A DNA stretch of 64,000 nucleotides from CAYUPI01 sp964446585 (GTDB taxonomy: Bacteria; Verrucomicrobiota; Verrucomicrobiia; Limisphaerales; UBA8199): positions 1 to 64,000 of the forward strand of contig CAYUPI010000009.1 in the NCBI GenBank assembly GCA_964446585.1, given 5' to 3'. Below are positions 7,930 to 16,473 of this stretch, one piece after another. Position numbers and translations under genes: made by a program. Under the pieces are notes generated by a model. That model was not told the DNA's origin. It was given only the letters and a program-made list of their open reading frames with translations, and did no database searches. Numbering within the stretch: the first letter of the stretch is position 1; every line of letters begins with the position of its first letter.

Positions 7930-9481
7930 TTGGGCTGGCCTGGCGGGAAAGACCGCGCTTCCAAAGGAAATAAATTGGCACCCCTGTCAGCACGATTACC
8001 AAGCCGGGCCAAGTGGTATCAGTCTTGTACAGAAGCAGTACAACCATAATGGCGCTGGCAGCAATCATGTAGAGCACCGGAACGATGGGATAGCCGAAAG
8101 CCCGATACGGGCGTTCAGCGTCCGCCCGCTTCCGACGAAGAATGAACAACCCGATAATCGTCAGCACATAGAAGATGAGTACGGCGAAGACAACATAATC
8201 GAGCAGGTTGCTGTAGAGATTGCCGTACAGTTCGTGGCCAGCAGCGTCCAGCTTTGGTGCGCCGGTGACCGGGTCACGCAGACGCGTTCGAGGCAGGACC
8301 AGCAAACAAGTCCAGACGCATTGGAGCACCAAGCCCACCGCCGGCACACTCTTCGCGTTCAATTGTCCCGTGGCCTTGAAGAACAGCCCATCTCGCGCCA
8401 TCGCGTAGTAAACCCGAGCGCCCGCCAGGATCAGGCCGTTGTTGCAACCGAAAGTTGAGATGATGATCGCCGCCGCCATGATGGCCGGGCCCGCGCCGCT
8501 GAACACGGTTTCGATCGCCGCTGTGGCCACGCGATCGTCGGGAGCATTCTGTATCTTGTCCAGGGGTAACATGCAGAGGTATGCGAGATTAGCCAGGACA
8601 TACAGGGTAATGACCAGAATCGTACCGAGAGCAAGCGACAGCGGGATGTTGCGGCGTGGTTCCTTTACTTCGCCGGCGGTGAATGTGATGTTGTTCCAGG
8701 CATCGGCGGAAAAGAGCGAACCGACCTGGGCGACGCAAAACGCGACTAAGAGGCCGAACGCACCGGCGCTTGCAGTAATACTGGCAACCCAGGATAAGTT
8801 AGGTTTGATGGGCACGACACCATGGGGCGTCCAGAAATCACTGAAATTGGCCTTGATGGCCTCGGCGTTCCGGCCGATCATAAAACCGATCAGGATAAGC
8901 GCAATCAAGGAAAGCGTCTTAGCTGAGGTGAACGTGTTTTGGATCCATTTCCCGAGCTTCAGGCCCCGGGTGTTCATGAAAGTCAGCAGCACGATCATCA
9001 CAAGAGCAACGAGTTGCTGGAGAGACAGGCTAATAGCGTAATTACTGGACAAGTTGATCGGAGGAATAATCCAGGCCGTCGGAGAAATGGCTGGCACTAG
9101 AACGCCCAGATAGCGGACAAACGCCACGGCGACGGCGGCGATCGTGCCAGTCTGAATAACCAGAAACAGCGTCCAACCATAAAGGAACCCCCAAAGGGGG
9201 CTGTAGGCCTCGCGCAAATAAACATACTGACCTCCGGCGTGAGGCATCATGGCCGCCAATTCGCCGTAACTCAGAGCGGCGCTGATGGTCAGTGCACCGG
9301 TCACGAGCCAAACCAGCAGTAGCCAGCCGGGCGCGCCGACCTGCCGCGCGATATCGGCCGATACGATGAAAATCCCCGAACCGATCATCGAGCCGGCCAC
9401 AATCGTCGTCGAATCCAGCAGACCCAGGCCCTGAACGAATTTTGTTTCCGGGCGCGCGGTGATTAATTGGGTTCCTGGCAT
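7916..9481 (-). CDS. APC-family amino acid permease (LAT-like)
   Basis: Inner-membrane amino-acid transporter of about 521 residues with twelve or more hydrophobic helices. The first helix has the APC substrate motif G-S-M-I-G-S-G-I-F, followed by S-Y-G-E-L-A-A-M-M-P-H-A-G-G-Q-Y-V-Y-L in helix 2-3, typical of the exchanger/LAT-like branch. The ATG lies ten bases after the stop of the preceding permease gene on the same strand, so the two are probably cotranscribed; a TTG at 9526 would overlap that gene. Substrate is not predictable. Confidence 0.87.
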   Translation of the reverse strand: MPGTQLITARPETKFVQGLGLLDSTTIVAGSMIGSGIFIVSADIARQVGAPGWLLLVWLVTGALTISAALSYGELAAMMPHAGGQYVYLREAYSPLWGFLYGWTLFLVIQTGTIAAVAVAFVRYLGVLVPAISPTAWIIPPINLSSNYAISLSLQQLVALVMIVLLTFMNTRGLKLGKWIQNTFTSAKTLSLIALILIGFMIGRNAEAIKANFSDFWTPHGVVPIKPNLSWVASITASAGAFGLLVAFCVAQVGSLFSADAWNNITFTAGEVKEPRRNIPLSLALGTILVITLYVLANLAYLCMLPLDKIQNAPDDRVATAAIETVFSGAGPAIMAAAIIISTFGCNNGLILAGARVYYAMARDGLFFKATGQLNAKSVPAVGLVLQCVWTCLLVLPRTRLRDPVTGAPKLDAAGHELYGNLYSNLLDYVVFAVLIFYVLTIIGLFILRRKRADAERPYRAFGYPIVPVLYMIAASAIMVVLLLYKTDTTWPGLVIVLTGVPIYFLWKRGLSRQASPTSEV

Positions 9482-9491
9482 ATAGTTGATG

Positions 9492-11057
9492 TCAGCTCCG
9501 ATTTGAGGACGCGGGATTATGGGCAATCTCTGCCCGCAGGCGGCTCCGCCTAAAACCGTAGGTACAGTAGAGCACCAGGCCCACCAACAGCCAAAGCACG
9601 AAGCGCAGCCACGTCACCCAGGGCAACTCGTGCATGAGCCACGCGCAAGTAAGGATCGCGCCGAGCGGCACCCACGGCAGCAGTGGAGTGCGGAAAGGCC
9701 GCGGGCGCTCGGGATCAGTCCGGCGAAGAATGAGGATTCCCGCCGCGACCAACACAAAGGCGAAGAGCGTGCCAATGTTGCAGAGCTCGACTACCTCGTT
9801 GATGTTGCTGATACCCGCAAAAGCCGCGACGAGCACGCCGGTGAGAATAGTGGTGACGTGCGGCGTGCGAAAGCGCGGGTGAACTTTGGCGGCCCACGGC
9901 GGCAGCAGGCCATCACGCGCCATGACAAAGAAGATGCGTGGCTGGCCGAGCTGAAAAACGAACAGGACTGAAGTGGTGGCCACAACTGCTCCAAACGAAA
10001 CGATGCCTGCTGCCCAGTGAATCCCGCGCGCGGAGAAAGCGGTGGCGAGCGGCTCGGCCGTTCCCAGTTCACTGGACTTGAGCATTCCGGTCAGGACGAC
10101 CGCCACGACGATATAAAGAATCGTGCAGACGATCAGGCTCGCCAGAATGCCAATCGGCATGTTTCGTTGCGGATCGCGCGTCTCTTCTGCGGCAGTTGAA
10201 ACCGCATCGAAGCCGATGTATGCGAAAAAAATGATGGCCGCGCCACTGGCGATGCCTTTGAAGCCGTGTGGCGCAAACGGCGTCCAATGTTCCGGTTGGA
10301 TGTAGAACGCGCCGACGGCCAGGAAGAATACAATAATGATCAACTTTACGGCCACCATCACGGCGTTGAACCAGGCGCTTTCGCGAATCCCTAACACCAA
10401 GATCCACGTGAGCAGAACTACGATCAAACACGCGGGCACATTAAAAACCAGATGCAAGCCACCGAGTTGAGGTGCAGCCGTCCAGGCCTCCGCTGCCTGC
10501 CTGACGTCCGCGGTTAGCGAGCTCAGGTCCCCATGCGCTGCCTGCAGTCGGCTGAATTCGCTCGCCGCCTGCAGCGCCGAGCGGTAATCGGTCCCCAGCC
10601 AGCTCGGCCAGTGCACCCCCAATCCACGGAGCAGCTCTTGGAAATAGCCCGACCAAGAAACTGCAACGGCCACGTTTCCAACCGCGTATTCCAGGATTAG
10701 ATCCCAGCCAATAATCCACGCGACCAACTCTCCAAGCGTCGCGTAAGCATAGGTGTAGGCCGAGCCCGCTGTCGGCACCATCGAAGCAAACTCCGCGTAA
10801 CAAACTCCCGCCAGCGCACAGGCAACGGCGACCAGCACGAACGAGACAACGATTGCCGGCCCGGCCCCGACATGGTCCGCCCCACCGGCGACCGCGCTGC
10901 CAATGCTGGAGAAAATTCCCGCCCCGATCGCAGCGCCGACACCGAGGGCAGTCAATTGCACCGGGCCCAGCACTCGTTTTAGCTGGTGCTGGGGCTGAAT
11001 GCTGTCGCCGACCAGTCGGTCGAGAGATTTCCGCCGGAAAAGTTGAGTCAGAGCCAT
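9492..11057 (-). CDS. APC-family cationic amino acid transporter (CAT/YfnA-like)
   Basis: Permease of 521 residues. It begins with a short cytoplasmic R-R-K-S-L-D-R-L leader typical of CAT-type carriers, then G-V-G-A-A-I-G-A-G-I-F in helix 1 and Y-A-E-F-A-S-M-V-P-T-A-G-S-A-Y-T-Y-A-Y in helices 2-3. A long loop after helix 4 carries an extra polar insertion, as in eukaryotic-like CAT proteins. It lies directly upstream of a second APC permease on the same strand, so the pair probably imports or exchanges different amino acids from one transcript. Confidence 0.87.
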   Translation of the reverse strand: MALTQLFRRKSLDRLVGDSIQPQHQLKRVLGPVQLTALGVGAAIGAGIFSSIGSAVAGGADHVGAGPAIVVSFVLVAVACALAGVCYAEFASMVPTAGSAYTYAYATLGELVAWIIGWDLILEYAVGNVAVAVSWSGYFQELLRGLGVHWPSWLGTDYRSALQAASEFSRLQAAHGDLSSLTADVRQAAEAWTAAPQLGGLHLVFNVPACLIVVLLTWILVLGIRESAWFNAVMVAVKLIIIVFFLAVGAFYIQPEHWTPFAPHGFKGIASGAAIIFFAYIGFDAVSTAAEETRDPQRNMPIGILASLIVCTILYIVVAVVLTGMLKSSELGTAEPLATAFSARGIHWAAGIVSFGAVVATTSVLFVFQLGQPRIFFVMARDGLLPPWAAKVHPRFRTPHVTTILTGVLVAAFAGISNINEVVELCNIGTLFAFVLVAAGILILRRTDPERPRPFRTPLLPWVPLGAILTCAWLMHELPWVTWLRFVLWLLVGLVLYCTYGFRRSRLRAEIAHNPASSNRS

Positions 11058-11172
11058 GAACGGCTACCAGGGGTTGTTTCGGCTGACATCGCGGAAAGCA
11101 GATTTCACATTGGCGCCCGACGCAAGCCAAAAATACCCGGAGAACGGACAAAGGACTATGAGTATGTCTTGA

Positions 11173-11261
11173 AATTGTAGGAGCCGACGTTAGGAGGCTG
11201 CGATCAATTTTGGATTTTGGATTTTCTCTGTCAGAGCCTTCTAACGTCGGCTCCTACAATT
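11173..11261. repeat. Palindromic element, intergenic copy
   Basis: Two 27-base arms, beginning AATTGTAGGAGCCGACGT and differing at one position, enclose a loop with TTGGATTTTGGATTTT. Arms and loop resemble the element inside lhr at 21787-21882 (shared core GTAG-N-N-GCCGACGT and shared GATCAAT plus TTGGATTTTGGA loop). It sits between the permease start and the threonine aldolase gene. Confidence 0.85.
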
Positions 11262-11355
11262 AAGGGAGATTTCCGAACGACCATTGAGAAATCTGAGTTA
11301 CTTCTTGAATTCCTGCCTTTCATCGGACACGTCAGGAGCTATAAGCTCTCGCGCC

Positions 11356-12402
11356 ATGACCGCTCAATCTCCTCGTCGCCGACACTTTGCCAGCGACAAC
11401 TGTGCCGGGATGTGCCCGGAAGCGTTGGCTGCCATGCTGCAGGCCAATGAGGGCCACGAAGACAGCTACGGCGATGACACCTGGACTGAAAAGGCCTCAA
11501 ATTTAATTCGCGTCGTTTTCGAGACGAGCTGCGAAGTCTTTTTCGTCTTTAACGGCACGTCGGCCAACTCGCTTTCCCTCGCCTCGCTGTGCCAGTCTTA
11601 TCACAGCATTTTGTGCCATGAATTGGCGCACGTGGAAGCGGCCGAGTGCGGTGCGCCCGAGTTCTTTGCCAATGGCACCAAGGTCCTGCTGCTGGAAGGT
11701 GCCAACGGCAAGATCGAGCCCAAGGCCATCGAACGCGCCGTCAACAAACGCACCGACATTCACTATCCCAAACCTCGCGCTCTGAGTATCACTCAAGCGA
11801 CGGAGTTCGGGACCATCTACTCACTGGATGAACTGCGGGCGTTGACGGATGTGGCGCAGCACTTCCAGTTGAGAGTGCAGATGGACGGCGCGCGCTTTGC
11901 AAATGCGCTCGTTGCGCTCGGAGTTGCCCCCAAGGAGGTCACTTGGAAAGTAGGCGTGGACGTACTCTGTTTTGGTGGCACCAAGAACGGCACCGCCGTC
12001 GGCGAGGCGGTGGTGTTCTTCAACCTCGAGCTGGCCCGGGAATTTGATTACCGTTGCAAACAAGGCGGTCAACTTGCTTCGAAGATGCGCTTTCTATCCG
12101 CGCCATGGGTGGGCATGCTGCAGGACGGCGCGTGGTTGCGGCACGCCAAGCATGCCAATGCAATGGCCCGACGTCTCGAGACTGCGCTTCGCCCAATTCC
12201 ACAGATCGAGATTGCCTTTCCGGTCCAGAGCAACGGAGTTTTTGCCAGGATCCCTGCGCGGGTCGTTCACGGCCTGCACGAGCGTGGCTGGAAGTTTCTC
12301 ACGGGCGTGGTGACGCCCGACGAATCCCGCCTTATGTGCAGTTGGGACACCACGCCCGAGGATGTTGATGCCTTTGCGAAGGATGTAAGCGAGTTAGCTT
12401 AG
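11356..12402 (+). CDS. Low-specificity threonine aldolase family protein
   Basis: PLP enzyme of the beta-eliminating lyase/threonine aldolase family, which cleaves threonine or allo-threonine to glycine and acetaldehyde. The 348-residue protein has F-A-S-D-N near its start, F-N-G-T-S-A-N-S-L-S for cofactor phosphate binding, H-x-E-A-A-E-C-G-A-P-E-F, the Q-M-D-G-A-R-F-A-N-A aspartate motif and the Schiff-base lysine in C-F-G-G-T-K-N-G. A TTG at 11284 would add 24 residues without family match. The palindromic element ends about 95 bases upstream. Confidence 0.9.
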   Translation: MTAQSPRRRHFASDNCAGMCPEALAAMLQANEGHEDSYGDDTWTEKASNLIRVVFETSCEVFFVFNGTSANSLSLASLCQSYHSILCHELAHVEAAECGAPEFFANGTKVLLLEGANGKIEPKAIERAVNKRTDIHYPKPRALSITQATEFGTIYSLDELRALTDVAQHFQLRVQMDGARFANALVALGVAPKEVTWKVGVDVLCFGGTKNGTAVGEAVVFFNLELAREFDYRCKQGGQLASKMRFLSAPWVGMLQDGAWLRHAKHANAMARRLETALRPIPQIEIAFPVQSNGVFARIPARVVHGLHERGWKFLTGVVTPDESRLMCSWDTTPEDVDAFAKDVSELA

Positions 12403-12424
12403 TGACGGGTGTGAGAGCGACGAG

Positions 12425-13921
12425 CTACGCCGCCTTTGCTTCCACACCCGCCATCAGGCGCATAAGAGCAGGCTGCGAAAAATCAGCCCGCGCCAGTTCA
12501 CCGGCAATTCTGCCCTGGCGCAGGACGAGAATCCGGCGGCTCAGGTTCATGACCTCGGGCAGCTCGGACGAAATCGCCACGAGTGCCAGCCCTTGGCAGG
12601 CAAGTTCATCGAGCAAATGATGAATTTCGGCTTTGGCGCCGACGTCCACGCCGCGCGTTGGCTCATCTACGATCAAAATGTCGCACTTCCGTGCCAGCCA
12701 CTTGGCAAGCGCGATCTTCTGCTGATTACCGCCGCTTAAACCCGCGATGGGTGATTCCACTGAAGGCGTCTTTACTTGCAACTTCTCGACATACTGTCTT
12801 GCCAGCGAGCGTTCCTGTCGGCGCCGAACAAAGCCACCCAGGCTCAGGCGCTTTAAGATGGCTAGCGATGTATTCTCGCGACAATTCATTGTCAGCACCA
12901 ACCCAAGCCGTTTGCGATCCTCCGGCAGATAGCCAATCCCGGCTTTCAGCGCAGCCGTTACCGAGCCGAGAGGCAGTTCCTTTCCGCGAACGAACACCCG
13001 GCCCGTCGCGGCGGCATCCAGGCCGAAAATCGCCTGCGCGACCTCGGTCCGCCCAGCGCCTACGAGACCGGCGAAGCCGAGTATCTCACCGCGGCGCAAA
13101 GTAAAGCAAACGTCGCTGAACTTGCCCGGGGACGTTAGTCCCTCCACGCGCAACAACTCCTCCCCGAGCGATTGCTGCAAATGCTGCGATGAATATTGCT
13201 TCACTTCGCGCCCCACCATTTGATGAATGATACGGTCTGGGTTGGTCGTTGCCACCGGTTCGGTAGCCACGTGCCGACCATCGCGCAACACGGTGACGGT
13301 ATCACACAAGCGGAAAATTTCTTCCAGGCGATGCGAGACATAGATAACGGTGATGCCGCGCCTCTTCAACCTGCCGATCTGTTCGAACAGGTGCTCGCTT
13401 TCGCGCACGGAAAGCGAGCTCGTCGGCTCGTCCATGACAATGACCTGTGCTTTGGTGCCGAGCGCGGCGGCGATCTGCACGAGCTGCTCCTGGCCGGTTG
13501 AAAGCCGGCTGATGGGTAAATCGACGTCAAATTCGGCCTCAATCTCCGCCAGCATCGCCCGCGCCTGTTGGCGCATTCGTCGCCGATTGAGAAATCCGGC
13601 GCGGCGTGGCAGGTCACCAAGACACAAGTTTTCAGCCACGCTTAAGTTCGGGCAAAAGGCGAGTTCCTGATGGACCATGGCGATGCCAAGCTTGCGCGCC
13701 GCCAGCGGGTTGGGCGCCCGCATCGCTTTCCCGTCCAATACGATTTCGCCTTCGTCAGCGACGTACACACCCGCGAGAATTTTCCCGAGCGTGCTCTTGC
13801 CGGCACCATTCTCGCCCACCAGCGCATGGCAACTTCCGCGCTCGACCTCAAAGCCCACGCCATCCAGCGCCAGCACGCCGGGAAAGCGTTTCGTAATCGA
13901 GCGGAAGGAAAGGAAAGCCAT
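12425..13921 (-). CDS. Sugar ABC transporter ATPase, two cassettes (RbsA/MglA type)
   Basis: ATP-hydrolysing subunit of a CUT2-type sugar importer, about 498 residues with two ABC domains. The first has Walker A G-E-N-G-A-G-K-S-T, signature L-S-T-G-Q-E-Q and Walker B I-V-M-D-E-P-T-S-S-L. The second has a degenerate Walker A (G-L-V-G-A-G-R-T-E), signature L-S-G-G-N-Q-Q-K and I-L-I-V-D-E-P-T-R-G-V-D, as in RbsA and XylG. No permease or binding-protein gene is adjacent. A TTG at 13945 overlaps the upstream stop as TTGA, so translational coupling is an alternative start. Confidence 0.9.
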   Translation of the reverse strand: MAFLSFRSITKRFPGVLALDGVGFEVERGSCHALVGENGAGKSTLGKILAGVYVADEGEIVLDGKAMRAPNPLAARKLGIAMVHQELAFCPNLSVAENLCLGDLPRRAGFLNRRRMRQQARAMLAEIEAEFDVDLPISRLSTGQEQLVQIAAALGTKAQVIVMDEPTSSLSVRESEHLFEQIGRLKRRGITVIYVSHRLEEIFRLCDTVTVLRDGRHVATEPVATTNPDRIIHQMVGREVKQYSSQHLQQSLGEELLRVEGLTSPGKFSDVCFTLRRGEILGFAGLVGAGRTEVAQAIFGLDAAATGRVFVRGKELPLGSVTAALKAGIGYLPEDRKRLGLVLTMNCRENTSLAILKRLSLGGFVRRRQERSLARQYVEKLQVKTPSVESPIAGLSGGNQQKIALAKWLARKCDILIVDEPTRGVDVGAKAEIHHLLDELACQGLALVAISSELPEVMNLSRRILVLRQGRIAGELARADFSQPALMRLMAGVEAKAA

Positions 13922-13941
13922 GGCTAACTGGGTCGCACCCG

Positions 13942-14808
13942 TCAACCGATCTCCCCGAGCACTCGCCTCAGGTACGTTACCGAAGCCTTGACTCCTGGCA
14001 TCGGATCATCCGCATGGGCTTCGTATTCGAGAGCAACGTGGTACCGGTACTTTATTCGAAGCAGCGCCTTGAGCACGCCGGGAATGTCAATCACGCCCTT
14101 GCCCACCTCGATGGCGGCGCCCTTGTCTTGAGCAGCGGTGACGTCCTTCATGTGAAAATCATGCAGCCGGCTGCTGCATTTCTCGATCGCGGCCACCGGG
14201 TCTTCACCATTGCGCACCGTGTGGCCGACGTCCATGCAGCAACCCATCCGCGCGTCACGGTCCTTGACGTGGCGAAGAGCGTCGAGCGGCGAAGGATACA
14301 GTTTGTCTCCCGGGCCATGATTGTGAATGGCAATTCGTATGTCGAATTCCCTGGCGACACGCTCGACCGTGTCCAGCGCGGTAGGCTCCGGGCTACAGAT
14401 AATCGTGGGCATGCCAGCGTCCCGCGCATATTCGAAGACTTCGCGGATTTGCTGTTCGTTGTTCTTAATCGAGATAACTCCGCCGCCCATGAGAACCAAC
14501 TTAGCTTCTTCGAGCTTTTTGTGTGCTTCCTGACGCTCCACGCGCGTGCTCTTGAGAGGCAGGTGCATATCCTTCAGGGAAATGTATTTGAGCCCGGCCT
14601 CCTGCGTCATCGCGACGGCCTGGTCCAGGCTGAACTTCCGCAGCGTGTAAGTCGTTATTCCCAATTTCAGGCCGTGATCGGGTTCGTTTCGCGCGCCGCT
14701 ATCGGCCGACAGGACATCGGCCGGCCCGCGGCCGATGGACATCAGGGCAGAACCAAGCAGGCTGTTACGGATGAAACTACGACGAGTCAACGCGTCAGAC
14801 ATTTTCAT
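13942..14808 (-). CDS. Tat-exported sugar phosphate isomerase/epimerase
   Basis: TIM-barrel protein of the xylose-isomerase-like (AP endonuclease 2) family, 288 residues. The N-terminus has a twin-arginine signal (L-T-R-R-S-F-I-R-N-S-L-L-G-S-A-L), so folded export is expected. Barrel landmarks are G-I-T-T-Y-T-L-R, I-H-N-H-G-P, M-D-V-G-H-T and F-H-M-K-D-V, with the expected metal-ligand histidines and acids. Its stop overlaps or nearly meets the ABC ATPase start, which ties it to sugar uptake. Substrate unknown. A second ATG two codons downstream is equally possible. Confidence 0.82.
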   Translation of the reverse strand: MKMSDALTRRSFIRNSLLGSALMSIGRGPADVLSADSGARNEPDHGLKLGITTYTLRKFSLDQAVAMTQEAGLKYISLKDMHLPLKSTRVERQEAHKKLEEAKLVLMGGGVISIKNNEQQIREVFEYARDAGMPTIICSPEPTALDTVERVAREFDIRIAIHNHGPGDKLYPSPLDALRHVKDRDARMGCCMDVGHTVRNGEDPVAAIEKCSSRLHDFHMKDVTAAQDKGAAIEVGKGVIDIPGVLKALLRIKYRYHVALEYEAHADDPMPGVKASVTYLRRVLGEIG

Positions 14809-15006
14809 GCGGCTAAATGTGGTCAAAGGAGCCGCAATATTCCAGATCGAAAAACCTGTTGACCAAGAGGGACGAGGCGCGGCCGCAACACCTCACACCA
14901 GTCCAGATGCTCAGACACATGGAAAGAGGTTGACGGTGCCATGGCGACAGCGGTAAGAACGACTAGTCGCCGTCAATAGACTCTCCAAAACAACGCTAAA
15001 CGTTTT

Positions 15007-16359
15007 ATGAACGCAAGTATCACTCGCAGACGCTTCCTCGAAACGACCTCCTGTGCAGGTGCAGGACTGACGCTGGGTCTCGCCAACACCGCACATGGCG
15101 CCGAAACGCTGACAGGCAAACCAGCCGTGCTGGGAGGGAAACCGGTTTGCAGCGCGGGTTTTCCTGGCTGGCCGGTCTTCGACCAGACCGAGGAAAAGGC
15201 CCTGCTCGAAACCTTGCACAGCGGCCAATGGTATCGCGGCAGTGGCCGAGCAGTTTCACATTTTGAAGAGGCATACGCCAAACTTACGGGCGCAAGGCAT
15301 TGCCTTGCCACTTCGTCGGGCACGAGTGCACTTACTACGGCCCTCGGTGCCCTGGAACTCGGTCCCGGTGACGAAGTCATTCTCCCGCCTTACACCTTCG
15401 TGGCCACCTACAATGTAATCGTGCTAAATTACGCGCTGCCGATCTTCGTGGATTCCGATCTGGAAACATTTCAGATTGACGCAAACAAAATCGAGGCCGC
15501 GATTACGGAGCGAACCAAGGCGATAATTCCAGTCCATCTGGGAGGTTCCTCTGTGGATCTCGCCAAAATTCTCCAGGTGGCGAACCAGCATAAAGTTCCG
15601 GTCATCGAAGACGCGTGCCAGTCACATCTGGCGGAGTGGCGGGGACGCAAAGTCGGGACTTGGGGCACGGCCGGGTGTTTCAGTTTTCAGGCCAGCAAGA
15701 ATCTCAATTCCGGCGAGGGCGGAGCCGTGCTGACGAACGACGACGCGTTTGCCGAGATTTGCCGCAGCTTCCACCACCAGGGTCGGGCGGCTCAAACCAG
15801 CGATGGCAAGTTTCCCTATTCGGGCACGCGCGGCTCGAACCTGCGTTTATGCGAGTTCCAGGGCAACTTGCTGTTGGCGCAAATGACGCGCCTGGAAGAG
15901 CAATCGAAGCGCCGCACTGAGAATGCGACATATCTCACCAAAATGCTCGCCGAGATTCCTGGCATTCTGCCCGCCAAAATGTACCCCGGCTGCACGCGAA
16001 ACGCGTATCACCTGTACATGTTCCGGTACCAAAAGGAACATTTTGCGAATATGCCCCGCGCGAAATTTATGGCAGCGCTGAACAAAGAGGGTGTGCCTTG
16101 CTCGGGCGGTTACTCTCCGATGAATCGCGGCGCGTATGTGCTAGGCCTCGTCAAGTCGCGCCACTACCAAAAGCTCTACCCGTCCGAAGTGCTGAGCGGA
16201 TGGGCCGAGCGCAATGCCTGCCCGAGGAACGATCAACTCTGTCAAGAGGCAGTTTGGCTTACACAGAATATGTTGCTGGGACCACGAACGGACATGGAGC
16301 AGATTGCCGAAGCCGTACGCCGCATCCATCAACATGCCGGCGAAGTTGCGCGAGTGTGA
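15007..16359 (+). CDS. DegT/DnrJ/EryC1/StrS aminotransferase with Tat signal
   Basis: Sugar aminotransferase-type PLP protein of 450 residues. After a twin-arginine signal (T-R-R-R-F-L-E-T-T, then a hydrophobic stretch ending A-H-G-A-E), the fold-type I core shows S-S-G-T-S-A-L for phosphate binding, L-P-P-Y-T-F-V-A-T, E-D-A-C-Q-S-H and the lysine motif S-F-Q-A-S-K-N-L-N-S-G-E-G-G. The internal lysine is present, so activity is possible. Family members normally act on nucleotide sugars in the cytoplasm; export would be unusual. Divergent from the sugar isomerase gene, with about 200 bases of shared upstream DNA. Confidence 0.85.
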   Translation: MNASITRRRFLETTSCAGAGLTLGLANTAHGAETLTGKPAVLGGKPVCSAGFPGWPVFDQTEEKALLETLHSGQWYRGSGRAVSHFEEAYAKLTGARHCLATSSGTSALTTALGALELGPGDEVILPPYTFVATYNVIVLNYALPIFVDSDLETFQIDANKIEAAITERTKAIIPVHLGGSSVDLAKILQVANQHKVPVIEDACQSHLAEWRGRKVGTWGTAGCFSFQASKNLNSGEGGAVLTNDDAFAEICRSFHHQGRAAQTSDGKFPYSGTRGSNLRLCEFQGNLLLAQMTRLEEQSKRRTENATYLTKMLAEIPGILPAKMYPGCTRNAYHLYMFRYQKEHFANMPRAKFMAALNKEGVPCSGGYSPMNRGAYVLGLVKSRHYQKLYPSEVLSGWAERNACPRNDQLCQEAVWLTQNMLLGPRTDMEQIAEAVRRIHQHAGEVARV

Positions 16360-16396
16360 TGCCCTTGTCGGAGAGAATCGGCCAATGGCTCGACTC

Positions 16397-16470
16397 GTAG
16401 CCGCCGACGTAACGAGGCGGAAGCGGCTTCTGAATTTCCGGGAGATCCGCCTCCTTACCTTGGCGGCTAC
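16397..16470. repeat. Palindromic element between convergent genes
   Basis: GTAGCCGCCGACGTAACGAG and a matching right arm pair over 25 bases with three mismatches. The core GTAGCCGCCGACGT is close to the elements at 11.2 and 21.8 kb, but the loop differs. It fills the gap between the converging aminotransferase and GH172 genes, where it could act as a two-way terminator. Confidence 0.75.
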
Positions 16471-16473
16471 GTG

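Noticed and set aside
12406..12450. Bidirectional terminator between the threonine aldolase and ABC ATPase genes
   Set aside because: The eight-pair stem has a 29-base loop and its right arm lies in the ATPase coding sequence; pairing may be chance.
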